In this document: positions 36,699 through 46,700 of the stretch, in pieces | Layout: each line of letters starts with the position of its first letter | Position numbering within the stretch: the first letter of the stretch is position 1 | Assembly: GCA_022450665.1 (NCBI GenBank) | Contig: JAKUPQ010000005.1 | Coordinates: forward strand, 1-62,482 | Length of the DNA: 62,482 nt | Source: Alphaproteobacteria bacterium | GTDB lineage: Bacteria; Pseudomonadota; Alphaproteobacteria; Rickettsiales; VGDC01 | Reading direction: 5' to 3' | Translations under genes and position numbers: made by a program | Notes under the pieces: model-generated | The model's input: only the letters and a program-made list of their open reading frames with translations | Told to the model about the DNA's origin: nothing | The model's database searches: none

Positions 36699-37256
36699 GT
36701 GATTTTGCTTGGCTTAGGCAGTAATCTGGGAGACCGCAAAAGTAATTTGGATGCCGCGTTAAAGGCGCTTGGGCAAGGCAATGATGCGCCACTGCAAATA
36801 CAGCATGTTTCGTCTATTTATGAAAGTGCCGCATTATTACCAGAAAATGCTCCACCAGAATGGGATATATCATATTATAATATCGTCATTTCTGCCATCA
36901 CTACGCTCAAACCCGAAAAATTATTGCAGACTATAAAACGCATTGAAGTGGAATTGGGGCGTAAAGATATTGGTCGCTGGGGGCCACGCATAATAGATAT
37001 TGATATTCTTGCGTATGATGACATGATTCATGAAAGTGAATCGTTGATAATTCCCCATGCAGAAATGCTGGGGCGTGATTTTGTAATGATTCCTTTGGCC
37101 GAACTTCACCCGCATTGGCATTACCCGACTGCGGCAAAGATAACAACGCAAACACCACTCACAGCACAACAAGTGGTGGAGCAAAAAGCCATGACGCTGG
37201 GAGAAGGCCTAAAGCGCTTACCTCTAACGTTGCAATGGCAGCAGGATAACGCATGA
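36699..37256 (+). CDS. folK: Hydroxymethyl-dihydropterin pyrophosphokinase
   Basis: Transfers pyrophosphate from ATP to the pterin. The GTG at 36699 is the chosen start: GGAAGGA lies seven bases upstream and the protein then begins VILLGLGSNLGDRKSNLDAA, as expected. An ATG at 36645 would place 18 non-homologous residues in front and overlap folB. The catalytic block RWGPRIIDIDILAYD and the later LIIPHAEMLGRDFVMIPLAE are typical. The 185-residue length is somewhat over the E. coli enzyme. The TGA overlaps the folP ATG (ATGA). Confidence 0.93.
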   Translation: MILLGLGSNLGDRKSNLDAALKALGQGNDAPLQIQHVSSIYESAALLPENAPPEWDISYYNIVISAITTLKPEKLLQTIKRIEVELGRKDIGRWGPRIIDIDILAYDDMIHESESLIIPHAEMLGRDFVMIPLAELHPHWHYPTAAKITTQTPLTAQQVVEQKAMTLGEGLKRLPLTLQWQQDNA

Positions 37257-38071
37257 CACAAGAAATTCGCACCCGCATTGTTGCTATCATTAACCTTACC
37301 CCTGATTCATTTTCGGATGGCGGAAAATATGCGGAGCCGGAATCTGCTGTTAGTGCCATGGAAAACATGGTGGAGCAGGGTGCAGATGTGCTGGATATTG
37401 GCGCAGAGTCTACCCGCCCGGGCGCACGCACCCTTTCGCACGAAGAGGAATGGGAGCGCTTATCACCCATTCTTAGCCTTGCGAAAAGCCGGTTTCCCCA
37501 CACGGCAATTAGTGTGGATACGCGTAACCCCACCACAGCTGCTCGCGCCATAGATTGCGGGGTAGATTGGATTAATGATGTTAATGGTGGCAAGGACCCG
37601 CAAATGCTGGCAGTTATTCGCAGTGCCTCGTGCAAATATGTGGTGATGCATTCGCTTACTGTGCCAGCTAACCCAAAAGAAGTGCTGCATGATAGCATAG
37701 ATGTGGTGACTTCATTGCGCAGCTGGGCAGAAAAGCGTATGCAGGATTTACACGATGCAGGCATAGCAAAAGAGCGTATTATTCTTGATCCGGGGATTGG
37801 CTTTGGAAAAACAGCCCAGCAATCCTGGGATATTTTGCGCAATATACCAAAACTTGCAGATATAGATGCACCAATGCTGGTTGGCCACTCACGAAAATCT
37901 TTTCTAAAATTGGTCACAGAAAAAGATGCAAAAGATCGTGACTTAGAAGGCAGCATGATATCGGCATGGCTAGTGCGAAACAAAATATCTTATTTACGTG
38001 TGCACGACGTGGTGGCAACAAAGCGAGCCATAGCTGTGGGAATGCAATTACAAGAAAGGTTAAATGCATGA
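37253..38071 (+). CDS. folP: Dihydropteroate synthase
   Basis: Joins p-aminobenzoate to the pterin pyrophosphate; sulfonamide target. The 272-residue TIM-barrel protein contains IINLTPDSFSDGGKY, DVLDIGAESTRPGA, VSVDTR-like SVDTRNPTTAARAI, INDVNGG, and GIGFGKTAQQSWDIL. The C-terminal substrate Lys/Arg region is VGHSRKSF. Starts and stops overlap with folK and folC by four bases each (ATGA), so the three genes are translationally coupled. Confidence 0.95.
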   Translation: MTQEIRTRIVAIINLTPDSFSDGGKYAEPESAVSAMENMVEQGADVLDIGAESTRPGARTLSHEEEWERLSPILSLAKSRFPHTAISVDTRNPTTAARAIDCGVDWINDVNGGKDPQMLAVIRSASCKYVVMHSLTVPANPKEVLHDSIDVVTSLRSWAEKRMQDLHDAGIAKERIILDPGIGFGKTAQQSWDILRNIPKLADIDAPMLVGHSRKSFLKLVTEKDAKDRDLEGSMISAWLVRNKISYLRVHDVVATKRAIAVGMQLQERLNA

Positions 38072-39378
38072 AAACCAAAATTCATACAGATATGATGCGC
38101 CTGCTCAAGCAAATGGAAAACCCTTATTTGCGGGCGATAGATTTGCAATTGGTGCGCATGGTGAATCTCATGAATGCCATTGGCCGCCCTGATAAAAAAC
38201 TTCCCCCCGTAATTCACGTGGCAGGAACAAATGGTAAGGGCTCCCTCATGGCGTATTTGCGCGCAATATATGAAGAAGCGGGCAAAGCGGTGCATGTATA
38301 TACATCGCCCCATTTGGTGCGTTTTAATGAGCGTATAGTTCTAGCCGGAAAAGAAGTGGAAGATGCAGAGCTATATGATGCATTACGCCGAGTGCATCAG
38401 CTAAACCAACAATTTCCAGCAACCCTATTTGAAGCCGTAACTGCCGCAGCATTTATTTTGTTTGCCAAGCATAAAGCTGATTTGATGCTGGTTGAGGTGG
38501 GAATGGGTGGCAGGCTGGATGCTACGAATGTTTTAGAACATCCGGCAGTGAGTATGATAACCCCCGTATCCATCGACCATAGCGAATATCTGGGTAAGGA
38601 CATTGCCGCTATCGCCCGCGAAAAAGCCGGAATTATGAAAAAAGATGTGCCATGCGTCATTGGCCCACAAAGTGAAGCTGCTATGGCCCTGTTGTCGGCG
38701 CATGCGCTTAAAGTGGGTACGCCGTTGATGCGTTATGGCATAGAGTGGCATTTAGAAAAACGGGGCGAAAGCTATTGGTATAAAAGCGACAGCCTTGAGT
38801 TGGAGCTACCTAAGCCTTCGCTGGCAGGCACCCATCAGTGGCAAAATGCCGCTACTGCAGTTGCTGCGGTAGATGTATTGAACCGTGATGTAATGAAAAT
38901 TGATCAGACAGTTATACAAAGCGGTATACCAAAAGCTTTTTGGGAAGGGCGCTTGCAGCAGCTTTCGGGAAAATGGCTGGATGGATTGCCTGCCGGAAGT
39001 GAAGTATGGCTTGATGGAGGGCACAACCCTGCTGCGGGTGAAATTTTGGCGCAATGGGCAAAGGAACGTTGGCAAGAGCCACAATTACACATGGTAAGCG
39101 GTATGCTTAAAGGCAAGGATGTGCGCGGGTTTCTTACGCCACTAGCTCCGCTAACCAAGCATTTATGGGCAGTGCCGATACATGACGAGCCAAATGCGCT
39201 TATGCCGGGCGAGTTAGAACATAAAGCCAAAAACATGGGTATGAAGGCCAATACCGCGCACCATGTGCGTGAGGCGCTACAATATATTGGCGAGTCTTCA
39301 GATAAAAACACCCCGCAAAACATATTAATTACTGGTTCGCTCTATTTGGTGGGGCAAGTAATTGCAGAAGGTGTGTGA
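38068..39378 (+). CDS. folC: Dihydrofolate/folylpolyglutamate synthase
   Basis: Adds glutamate to dihydropteroate and to folates. The ATG at 38068, overlapping the folP stop, gives 436 residues; upstream starts in the same frame run inside folP and are rejected. Visible motifs are HVAGTNGKGSLMAYL (P-loop), VYTSPHLVRFNERI, LVEVGMGGRLDATNV, SIDHSEYLG with catalytic His, and the Mur-ligase-type C-terminal domain with EVWLDGGHNPAAGE. It completes the fol block. Confidence 0.94.
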   Translation: MKTKIHTDMMRLLKQMENPYLRAIDLQLVRMVNLMNAIGRPDKKLPPVIHVAGTNGKGSLMAYLRAIYEEAGKAVHVYTSPHLVRFNERIVLAGKEVEDAELYDALRRVHQLNQQFPATLFEAVTAAAFILFAKHKADLMLVEVGMGGRLDATNVLEHPAVSMITPVSIDHSEYLGKDIAAIAREKAGIMKKDVPCVIGPQSEAAMALLSAHALKVGTPLMRYGIEWHLEKRGESYWYKSDSLELELPKPSLAGTHQWQNAATAVAAVDVLNRDVMKIDQTVIQSGIPKAFWEGRLQQLSGKWLDGLPAGSEVWLDGGHNPAAGEILAQWAKERWQEPQLHMVSGMLKGKDVRGFLTPLAPLTKHLWAVPIHDEPNALMPGELEHKAKNMGMKANTAHHVREALQYIGESSDKNTPQNILITGSLYLVGQVIAEGV

Positions 39379-39453
39379 AATTTTAATAATTATGTTATAA
39401 TATTTAAGTGAATATAACTTAAACTCATATTGTTACGCTGATAGGCATAAGTA

Positions 39454-40026
39454 ATGCGACAGGATGAAGAATTTACCCCTCTGCAAATCGTGAAGAAAAA
39501 TCTTTCAGATTTTAACCGTTGTGCGTATCGGGTGTATAAAACGCCTAAAGAGTTTGTGACGGTAGAGGCGGCCACAGCGCTGGAAGCATTTCGCGAAAGC
39601 GGCATAAAAAATCCGCTGCGCATTATACGTGAAACCCGCTTTATGGATCGCTTAGTCGATCAGGCGCGATTTACCGAAATGGAAGAAGTGATAAATACCG
39701 GCCTGATTATGGAAGCGCCAGCAGCCATAACCGGACACACCGAGGCTGTACCGCAAGCAGAGCCAAGCGAAGGCGAACTCCCTCCTGCTAAGGAAGTAGA
39801 TGCCGCTACTGCCAGCGATTCTGTTGCGGAAGGAGTTGATGAAATCGCTCCAGAGTCAGCACAAAGTGCTGAGCCAGAACATGTAGAAGATGCTGAGCTA
39901 AGCGAAGATGACGTGCAAGCACTGCTGGCCGATGACGAAGCTGCCCCCGAAGACAGCGCCGCAGCAGAGGATGATCTGTCGCCGGATGATGTGGCAAAGC
40001 TGTTGGGTGAAGAAAACAACGATTAA
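39454..40026 (+). CDS. Hypothetical protein with basic head and acidic tail
   Basis: A 190-residue cytoplasmic protein. Residues 1-80 are compact and mixed in charge (FTPLQIVKKNLSDFNRCAYR and ESGIKNPLRIIRETRFMDRL), while residues 85-190 are dominated by Glu, Asp and Ala. The tail has two similar segments, LSEDDVQALLADDE and LSPDDVAKLLGEEN, an obvious short internal repeat resembling amphipathic peptides. I recognise no family. An AT-rich upstream stretch contains a TATAAT-like box at 39396-39401. Confidence 0.62.
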   Translation: MRQDEEFTPLQIVKKNLSDFNRCAYRVYKTPKEFVTVEAATALEAFRESGIKNPLRIIRETRFMDRLVDQARFTEMEEVINTGLIMEAPAAITGHTEAVPQAEPSEGELPPAKEVDAATASDSVAEGVDEIAPESAQSAEPEHVEDAELSEDDVQALLADDEAAPEDSAAAEDDLSPDDVAKLLGEENND

Positions 40027-40112
40027 ATTTCAAAAATACTTTAGCGCTGTAATAATAGTTTAACAATGCTGTGCTAGCCTGACTGCAGATAAAAATTCTT
40101 AAGGTGAATTTG

Positions 40113-40562
40113 ATGAGCGATGATAAACCAACAAAAGTGAAACTAGGTAACACTCAACAAGCTGCTAAAAAGGTTTTTGAAGATGTTCGGTCCTTTGTAG
40201 GCCCTAAAGGTGATGTTAACGATAATACAGCTTCGCGTCTGAATCAGACACCGCAAACCATTAAGCAAGCAGCAGGTACAGTTTTTAATAGCGAAACGCC
40301 GCTTACTACCAAATTAACTGTGGTTGGTGGGGTGTCTACCGGCGTGACATTTGCGCTTACAGGGCTACGTAGCTTACGTAATGGCTTGTCTAAAGATGAA
40401 GACAACAAGCGCGATTATGGACTGGCAGCATTAGGTGCAGCCGAGACCGTTGGCGGCGCATTTATTGCCGCACTGTTTTGGAATAAAATGGCAATGGCTG
40501 GTGTGGAGGGTGGCGTAGATCCAACTCCTTTGCCAGCTACTCCGAGCCAAATCGGTAGGTAA
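40113..40562 (+). CDS. Hypothetical small membrane protein
   Basis: The ATG at 40113 has AAGG eight bases upstream and is preferred to the in-frame GTG at 40104, giving 149 residues. The first 60 are polar; two hydrophobic, Gly/Ala-rich segments follow at about 66-86 (LTVVGGVSTGVTFALTGL) and 105-130 (LAALGAAETVGGAFIAALFW), with a charged KDEDNKRD loop between them. I recognise no family. A terminator follows. Confidence 0.6.
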   Translation: MSDDKPTKVKLGNTQQAAKKVFEDVRSFVGPKGDVNDNTASRLNQTPQTIKQAAGTVFNSETPLTTKLTVVGGVSTGVTFALTGLRSLRNGLSKDEDNKRDYGLAALGAAETVGGAFIAALFWNKMAMAGVEGGVDPTPLPATPSQIGR

Positions 40563-40592
40563 TCGTTGCCGCTATAGCGATAAAACTAAAAT

Positions 40593-40622
40593 AAAAGCCT
40601 TGCCACATTGTGCAAGGCTTTT
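40593..40622. terminator. Bidirectional rho-independent terminator
   Basis: AAAAGCCTTGC (40593-40603) and GCAAGGCTTTT (40612-40622) form an 11-bp stem with an 8-base loop; T-runs and A-runs continue beyond it on both strands (TTTT to 40624). It serves the plus-strand gene at 40113 and parE on minus. Confidence 0.9.
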
Positions 40623-40643
40623 TTGTGGGCAACACATAGCGCG

Positions 40644-42653
40644 CTAAACATCCAAGGCATCGGTAAGCTCTTTGCCGCGTAGCGTGGTTTGTTCTTGAAT
40701 AAACTGAAAGCGTAATTCGGGCTTTTTACCCATAAGATGCGTGACGCGCTCAGCGGTTTCGTGTTCGTCTAAATCAGGAATTACCACTTTTAGTAAGCGT
40801 CGTTTTGCAGGATCCATTGTCGTTTCTTTAAGTTGCGGTGCGGTCATTTCGCCCAAGCCCTTGAATCGCCCCACTTCAAGCTTTCCGCGCCCTTTAGATA
40901 ACTCTTCAACCATTTTAACTTTGGTTTCTTCGTCTTGGGCATAATAGGTTTTATTGCTTTGCGTAATGCGGAACAATGGCGGCTGTGCCAGATATAAATG
41001 GCCGCCATGAATAATTTGCGGCATTTCCTGATAGAAAAATGTCATGAGAAGCGAGGCAATATGCGCACCATCTACGTCTGCATCGCACATAATCACCACT
41101 TTTTCGTAGCGCAATGCTTCGGGGTTGTAATGTTTGCCCGACCCGCAGCCAAGCGCCAACACCATATCTGCAATTTCCTGATTCGCGCTGATTTTTTCTT
41201 TGGTGGCGCTGGCAACATTGAGAATTTTACCACGCAGCGGCAAAATGGCTTGTGTTTCGCGATTGCGTGCTTGTTTTGCGCTTCCTCCTGCCGAATCACC
41301 TTCCACCAAGAATAATTCGGTGCCAATATTGCTGCTACGCGAACAATCTGCAAGCTTGCCGGGTAGCCGCAAACGAGTGGTTACTGCTTTGCGCGACACG
41401 GCGCGGTCTGCTTTGCGGCGCATACGCTCTTCAGCGCGATCAATAATAGACTGTACTAGCGCCGTGGCACTTTCGGTATCTCCTGATAGCCAGTGGTCGA
41501 AATGGTCACGTATGGCATTTTCTACCAGACGTGTAGCCTCGCTTGTCACCAGTTTTTCTTTGGTTTGGCCTTGAAAATGCGGGTTTTTGATGAATAACGA
41601 AATCACCGCAACCGCGCCATCCATCACATCATCGCCCGTGATGTTATTAATCTTTTTGTTGCCGGTCATTTCGGCATAGGCTTTGATGCCTTTAGTCAGC
41701 GCGGCTTTAAACCCATTTTCGTGGGTTCCCCCTTCGGGTGTGGGGATGGTATTACAATACGAGCTGCAGCGGCTATCGTCTTTCGCGTCCACATCGGCTG
41801 GCCATGTGACTGCCCATTCCACACGGCCTTTGCCGTCGGCAAGCTCCGCTTCGCCAGAAAATGCTTCGGCGGTTACAATGGGACGTTCTTCGGTAATTGC
41901 ATTCAAATAATCGAGAAGACCATTAGGAAAATGCAAGGTAGCACTGGCGGGTACGCTACTATTTTCGCCAATCAGCGACGCATCGCAGCTCCAGCGAATT
42001 TCTACGCCCTTAAATAAATATGCTTTCGAGCGCGCAAATTTGAACATGCGTTCAGGGCGAAAGCGCGGCTTGGAACCAAAAATCTCGGCATCCGGATGAA
42101 AGCTGATTTTTGTGCCGCGACGATTAGGAGCATTACCTGCATCTTCGAGTTTAGTTTGCGGAATCCCACGCGAGAATGTTTGGCGATAGAGTTTTTTGTC
42201 CCGCGCCACTTCTACCTGCATAAAATCAGTGAGCGCGTTGACCACCGAAATACCCACGCCATGCAACCCGCCGGAGGTTTCATAAACTTTACCGCGAAAC
42301 TTTCCGCCCGAATGCAGAGTGGTTAAAATCACTTCAAGGGCAGATTTATCGGGAAATTTTGGGTGCGGATCGATGGGGATGCCACGCCCGTTATCGGTAA
42401 CGGTCACCACATTTTCTGCAGCCAGATCCAGCTCGATATGGCTGGCATAGCCGGCCACGGCTTCATCCATCGAGTTATCAAATACCTCGCTCACCAAATG
42501 GTGCAAGGCAGATTCATCTGTGCCGCCAATATACATGCCCGGGCGCAGGCGTACAGGCTCCAACCCCTCAAGAACTTCAATATCCTCGGCGGTATAGCTA
42601 TCTTGTTTGACGGGCTTGGCAGCCTTAGCATCGGCAGAAAACAAATCACTCAT
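40644..42653 (-). CDS. parE: DNA topoisomerase IV subunit B
   Basis: ATPase subunit of topoisomerase IV, which decatenates daughter chromosomes. The ATG at 42653 (MSDLFSADAK) yields 669 residues; an upstream in-frame start adds 12 residues of no conserved look. GHKL motifs are present: EVFDNSMDEAVAG, TDNGRGIP and SGGLHGVGISVVNAL. The TOPRIM domain has FLVEGDSAGGSAKQARNR and MCDADVDGAHIASLLMTFF. The end, KKPELRFQFIQEQT, is of ParE rather than GyrB type. It ends in TAG. Confidence 0.93.
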   Translation of the reverse strand: MSDLFSADAKAAKPVKQDSYTAEDIEVLEGLEPVRLRPGMYIGGTDESALHHLVSEVFDNSMDEAVAGYASHIELDLAAENVVTVTDNGRGIPIDPHPKFPDKSALEVILTTLHSGGKFRGKVYETSGGLHGVGISVVNALTDFMQVEVARDKKLYRQTFSRGIPQTKLEDAGNAPNRRGTKISFHPDAEIFGSKPRFRPERMFKFARSKAYLFKGVEIRWSCDASLIGENSSVPASATLHFPNGLLDYLNAITEERPIVTAEAFSGEAELADGKGRVEWAVTWPADVDAKDDSRCSSYCNTIPTPEGGTHENGFKAALTKGIKAYAEMTGNKKINNITGDDVMDGAVAVISLFIKNPHFQGQTKEKLVTSEATRLVENAIRDHFDHWLSGDTESATALVQSIIDRAEERMRRKADRAVSRKAVTTRLRLPGKLADCSRSSNIGTELFLVEGDSAGGSAKQARNRETQAILPLRGKILNVASATKEKISANQEIADMVLALGCGSGKHYNPEALRYEKVVIMCDADVDGAHIASLLMTFFYQEMPQIIHGGHLYLAQPPLFRITQSNKTYYAQDEETKVKMVEELSKGRGKLEVGRFKGLGEMTAPQLKETTMDPAKRRLLKVVIPDLDEHETAERVTHLMGKKPELRFQFIQEQTTLRGKELTDALDV

Positions 42654-42718
42654 ATGCTGAATATATAGTGTGAATTGCCGTAGGTGCAAGTATTTATGCG
42701 GTCTTAGCCCCAGTCTGT

Positions 42719-42727
42719 TGTGGATAA
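42719..42727 (-). promoter_or_regulatory. DnaA box between parE and the gene at 42828
   Basis: TGTGGATAA at 42719-42727 is the exact reverse complement of the consensus TTATCCACA. It lies 66 bases upstream of the parE start in the divergent intergenic region. A TATAAT at 42801-42806 with TTGAGG 19 bases upstream may be the promoter of the plus-strand gene. A lone nonamer can arise by chance. Confidence 0.45.
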
Positions 42728-42827
42728 CTCACATAATACGATGTAACAAAACTTTCATTAAGTTTAGCAGCGATGTTGAGGTAGAATATTGGCATTGGAA
42801 TATAATAACTAATTTTAGGAGAGTATT

Positions 42828-43205
42828 ATGGTTGAAACCGCTGCGTTAAGAGATGCACTTGAAGCTATAGCAGAACGGGATAGTGAAACGAAAGGTCGTC
42901 GTCCAATTGACCCCAAAGTTGCTGAAACCCCTCCGAAAGATCCTGCATTGGCTGGTTCAGAAGAAGAGTTTTTGCTAGCCGTTAAAGAAAAAGAGCGACT
43001 TTCAGGTATGAGCGTGAGTAATAACACACCGCCTGAACAAGATCATGCAGACGAAGGCTTAGGCGGACAGGTTGCGCGATTGGCTGCAGAGCGTGCTGGT
43101 GAACGAGTAGGGGTAGATAAAAAAGATGTAGGTCCTCATACTGCAGCAGTAAAAGCTAAACAAGATCCAAATAATAGACCCGAGGAACTGAATTTTAACC
43201 GTTAA
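42828..43205 (+). CDS. Hypothetical small hydrophilic protein, C-terminus FNR
   Basis: A 125-residue protein with strong AGGAG upstream of its ATG. It is highly charged, with predicted helices in the first 25 residues and around 80-95 (GGQVARLAAERAGERVG), and no signal or membrane segment. It ends RPEELNFNR. The next gene's product also ends in FNR, in a similar context. I recognise no family. Divergent from parE; followed by 33 bases and the gene at 43239. Confidence 0.62.
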   Translation: MVETAALRDALEAIAERDSETKGRRPIDPKVAETPPKDPALAGSEEEFLLAVKEKERLSGMSVSNNTPPEQDHADEGLGGQVARLAAERAGERVGVDKKDVGPHTAAVKAKQDPNNRPEELNFNR

Positions 43206-43238
43206 AACTCTTTATTCACTTATGTAAGGCGGCTCGAA

Positions 43239-43745
43239 TTGTATACTCCTCAGTCTTCTGAGAATATGAAGGGCGCGATTGAGCAATTACTGTCGGAACA
43301 AGACAGAGAATTGCTCGATCGTGCGCCTAAAATGCATCGTGGTGACGGTGACGCAAGCGCACCAGAGCACACGGTGGATGATGGCATTTCTCGCTTGGCC
43401 GCGCGAATGCTGACAAAATTGCCAAGCACTATAGACAGCGCAGAAGACATTGTCCGTCCCCTTTCCCAGCGTGATGATGGCCGTTCGCACATTAATGCCC
43501 CACAAAATAAAATGGATATAGATGCCACTGATGTGGATGCATCTGCCAAAGGCGCCCAGCGTCAGGTTTCTAGTTTTTTGGCCACGCAAATTGCCGAAGA
43601 AATTGTTGATCCCGCGCATCTGAGCAAAGTAAAAGCGGATATCCTGAGCAACAATCCTTCTTATAAGCCAGAAGCACTTCCAAATGTGCAAAGAGTAGTT
43701 GCGCGAAATAGCGATGGCCCCGACATTTCGGGGTTTAACCGTTAA
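43239..43745 (+). CDS. Hypothetical small hydrophilic protein, C-terminus FNR
   Basis: A 168-residue protein if translation starts at the TTG at 43239, which has AAGG nine bases upstream; an ATG at 43266 is the alternative and would remove nine residues. The sequence is charged and largely helical (MKGAIEQLLSEQDRELLDRA; VSSFLATQIAEEIVDPAHL) without membrane segments. It ends GPDISGFNR, recalling the end of the preceding gene's product. I recognise no family. It converges on mfd with a 17-base gap. Confidence 0.6.
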   Translation: MYTPQSSENMKGAIEQLLSEQDRELLDRAPKMHRGDGDASAPEHTVDDGISRLAARMLTKLPSTIDSAEDIVRPLSQRDDGRSHINAPQNKMDIDATDVDASAKGAQRQVSSFLATQIAEEIVDPAHLSKVKADILSNNPSYKPEALPNVQRVVARNSDGPDISGFNR

Positions 43746-43762
43746 ATTTCACATTATATATA

Positions 43763-46700
43763 CTATGCCGCCAAGGTGGCAATTTCACCCAATGTGTGCG
43801 ATAGCTCGTTGAGGCGACTTTGTGCATCGGGTTTCCATTCGCGCATCAACACCAGCTTTTGATCATGGCGCAGCTTAATGTGCTTGGCATTTTGGGTAAT
43901 GAAGGCAATCAATTTTTCGGGATTGCTAAACAAGTTATTTCTAAATGCCAGCACCGCACCTTTTGGTCCCACATCTACCCGCTCTATTTCGGCTTGTTTG
44001 CATAAAATCTTAAGCTTCAGCACACCCAGCAAATGTTCGACTTCGACAGGCAGGGGGCCAAAGCGGTCTGCCAGTTCAATGGCAAAATTATCAATATCCG
44101 CATTCGTGGTTAAGAAGCCCATACGGCGATACAGCCCCAAACGCAATTGCAAATCCTGCACGTAGCTTTCAGGAATCAGCACCGACATGCCAATATTAAT
44201 TTGAGGTGTCCAACGCTCAGCCTCGGGTTGCGCGGTTTTGTCGCCTCCAAGTTTATCGGATTGTTGCTTGCGCTTGGCAGCAGCCACCGCTTCTTCAAAC
44301 ATATGCTGATAAAGCTCTACCCCCACTTCACGCACATGGCCTGATTGCTCCTCGCCTACAAGGTTACCAAATCCACGTATATCCATATCGTGGCTGGCGA
44401 GGCTGAAACCCGCGCCCAGCGTATCGAGGGTTTGCATCACTTCCAGCCGCTGTAAGGCTTGTTTGGTCAGGGTTTTGCCGTGGGGCAGGGTGAAATAGGC
44501 ATAAGCGCGTACCTTGCCTCGTCCCACCCGTCCACGAAGCTGATAAAGCTGCGACAGGCCAAACTGATCCGCTTTATGTATAATCATGGTATTAGCGGTG
44601 GGAATATCAATGCCAGATTCAATAATGGCAGTGGAGAGCAAAATGTCGTATTTCCCTTCATAAAAGTCGTGCATGATGCTGTCGAGTTCGGCTGGGGGCA
44701 TTTGGCCATGAGCTACGGCAAGCTTAGCGTCAGGTGCTATGGTATGAATTGCTTTTTGCACATCGGGCAGGTCTTTAATGCGCGGAACAACATAAAATAT
44801 ACGTCCACCGCGATGACGCTCACGGGCAATAGCCTCGCCCAATACTAGCCCATCATACGGCATAACAAACGTACGAACTGCCAGTCTGTCCACCGGTGGG
44901 GTAGTAATTAAGCTTAAGTCGCGCACGCCAGTCAATGCGAGTTGTAATGTGCGCGGAATTGGTGTGGCCGAAAGCGTGACTACATGCACATTATGCTTGA
45001 GGTTTTTAAGACGCTCTTTTTGCTTCACGCCAAAATGCTGTTCTTCATCTACAATCATCAGGCCAAGATTAGCAAAATCAATTTGCTGCGAAAGTAGCGC
45101 ATGGGTGCCAATGACAATATCGCACGTACCGTCTTTTAGCATCTGACGGGTTTTTGTTGCTTCTCGCGCAGGGACTAAACGCGATAGCTGCCGTATATTT
45201 AGCCCCAGCCCCTGAAAGCGTTCCACAAAATTACTATAATGCTGGCGGCATAATAAGGTGGTGGGAGATACTAAAGCTACCTGCACTTTGCCTTCTTGCG
45301 CATGGGTAGCCACAAAAGCGGCGCGCATGGCTACCTCGGTTTTTCCAAACCCCACATCGCCGCATACTAAGCGATCTGCCGGATGTCCGGATGCTAAATC
45401 CTCTAACACTTCGGTAATGCTACGTTCCTGATCTTCGGTTTCCACATAGGGAAAACGGGCAGCAAATTCATCATAAACACCATTTGGCACCGTTAGCACC
45501 GGCGCGGGATTAATAGCGCGGGCAGCAGCAATGTTAAGTAATTCTTCTGCCGCCATTTTAATGCGCTCTTTCATACGCGCTTTTCGGCTTTGCCAAGCTA
45601 CACCGCCTAGCTTATCCAACATGCCATCGCCTTCGCTTCCGGCACCAAAGCGACTGATAACATCAATATTTTCCACCGGAATGAACAGTTTGTCTTCGCC
45701 GGCATAAATTAGCTTAAGACAATCATGCTCGGCGCCCAGCACATCTACCGTATACAACCCTTCAAAGCGCCCAATGCCATGTTCTTCATGCACCACAAGC
45801 TCGCCTGGTGTCAGGCTGCTTGCTTCATCTATAAATGCTTCTGCTTTTTTGCGTTTACGTGTGGTACGCATAATACGCTCGCCCAGCAGATCTTGTTCCG
45901 TACTCAGAGCAATGTTATCCAGCTCGAAGCCATGTTCGATAGGCAACATAACCAATGCCAATTTAGGAAAGCGTGTACGGCTGGCGGTTTGCCAGTCATC
46001 GGCCAATACAGGTTTTATTGCATGTTCGGCTAATAAGTGGCGTATGCGCTCACGACTTCCGGTAGAATAACAGGCGAGTATCAGCGGTTTTTTTTCTTCG
46101 CCTTTGCTTTTATGGTAAGCCTTTAGCGCATCGAATACACTTGCCGGATTATTTGCGCGCTCTTTGGCAAAATCCCGCGATTTAGTGAAGGGAAGGGGAA
46201 TGAGCGTAGAGTCCTGCTTTTGTTCTTGCTTGAACGGCGTCAGTTCTGCCGTAATGTAGCCAGCCATGAGTGTTTTCCACTCCTCCTCACGCAGATAAAG
46301 CGCATCGGGCGGTAAGGGGTGATATGCTGCGCCCATGGTGACGCTTCCGGCGCGTTCACCGGTTTTACGTGCCTCATAATAATCGTGAATCACCGCCTCA
46401 CGATCGCTTACGGCGGTGGTAAGTTCGTGGCCGTGAGTAATGATGCTTTGCTTGGGCAAATAATCAAAAAACGTTTCCATGTTATTATGTAGCAGGGGCA
46501 GCCAATGCTCCATTCCTGCATAATGTTGCCCATTGCTTACAGATTCATAAAGCGGATCTGCTTTTGTGATTGCCCCAAACATCTCGCGGTAGCGGTTGCG
46601 AAAGTTTTGGATGTTTTCTTCGGTAAACACATATTCGCTAACGGTATGCAGGGTAACATCATCTAGCTCGCCCGTTGTCGTTTGAGATAAAGGGTCGTAG

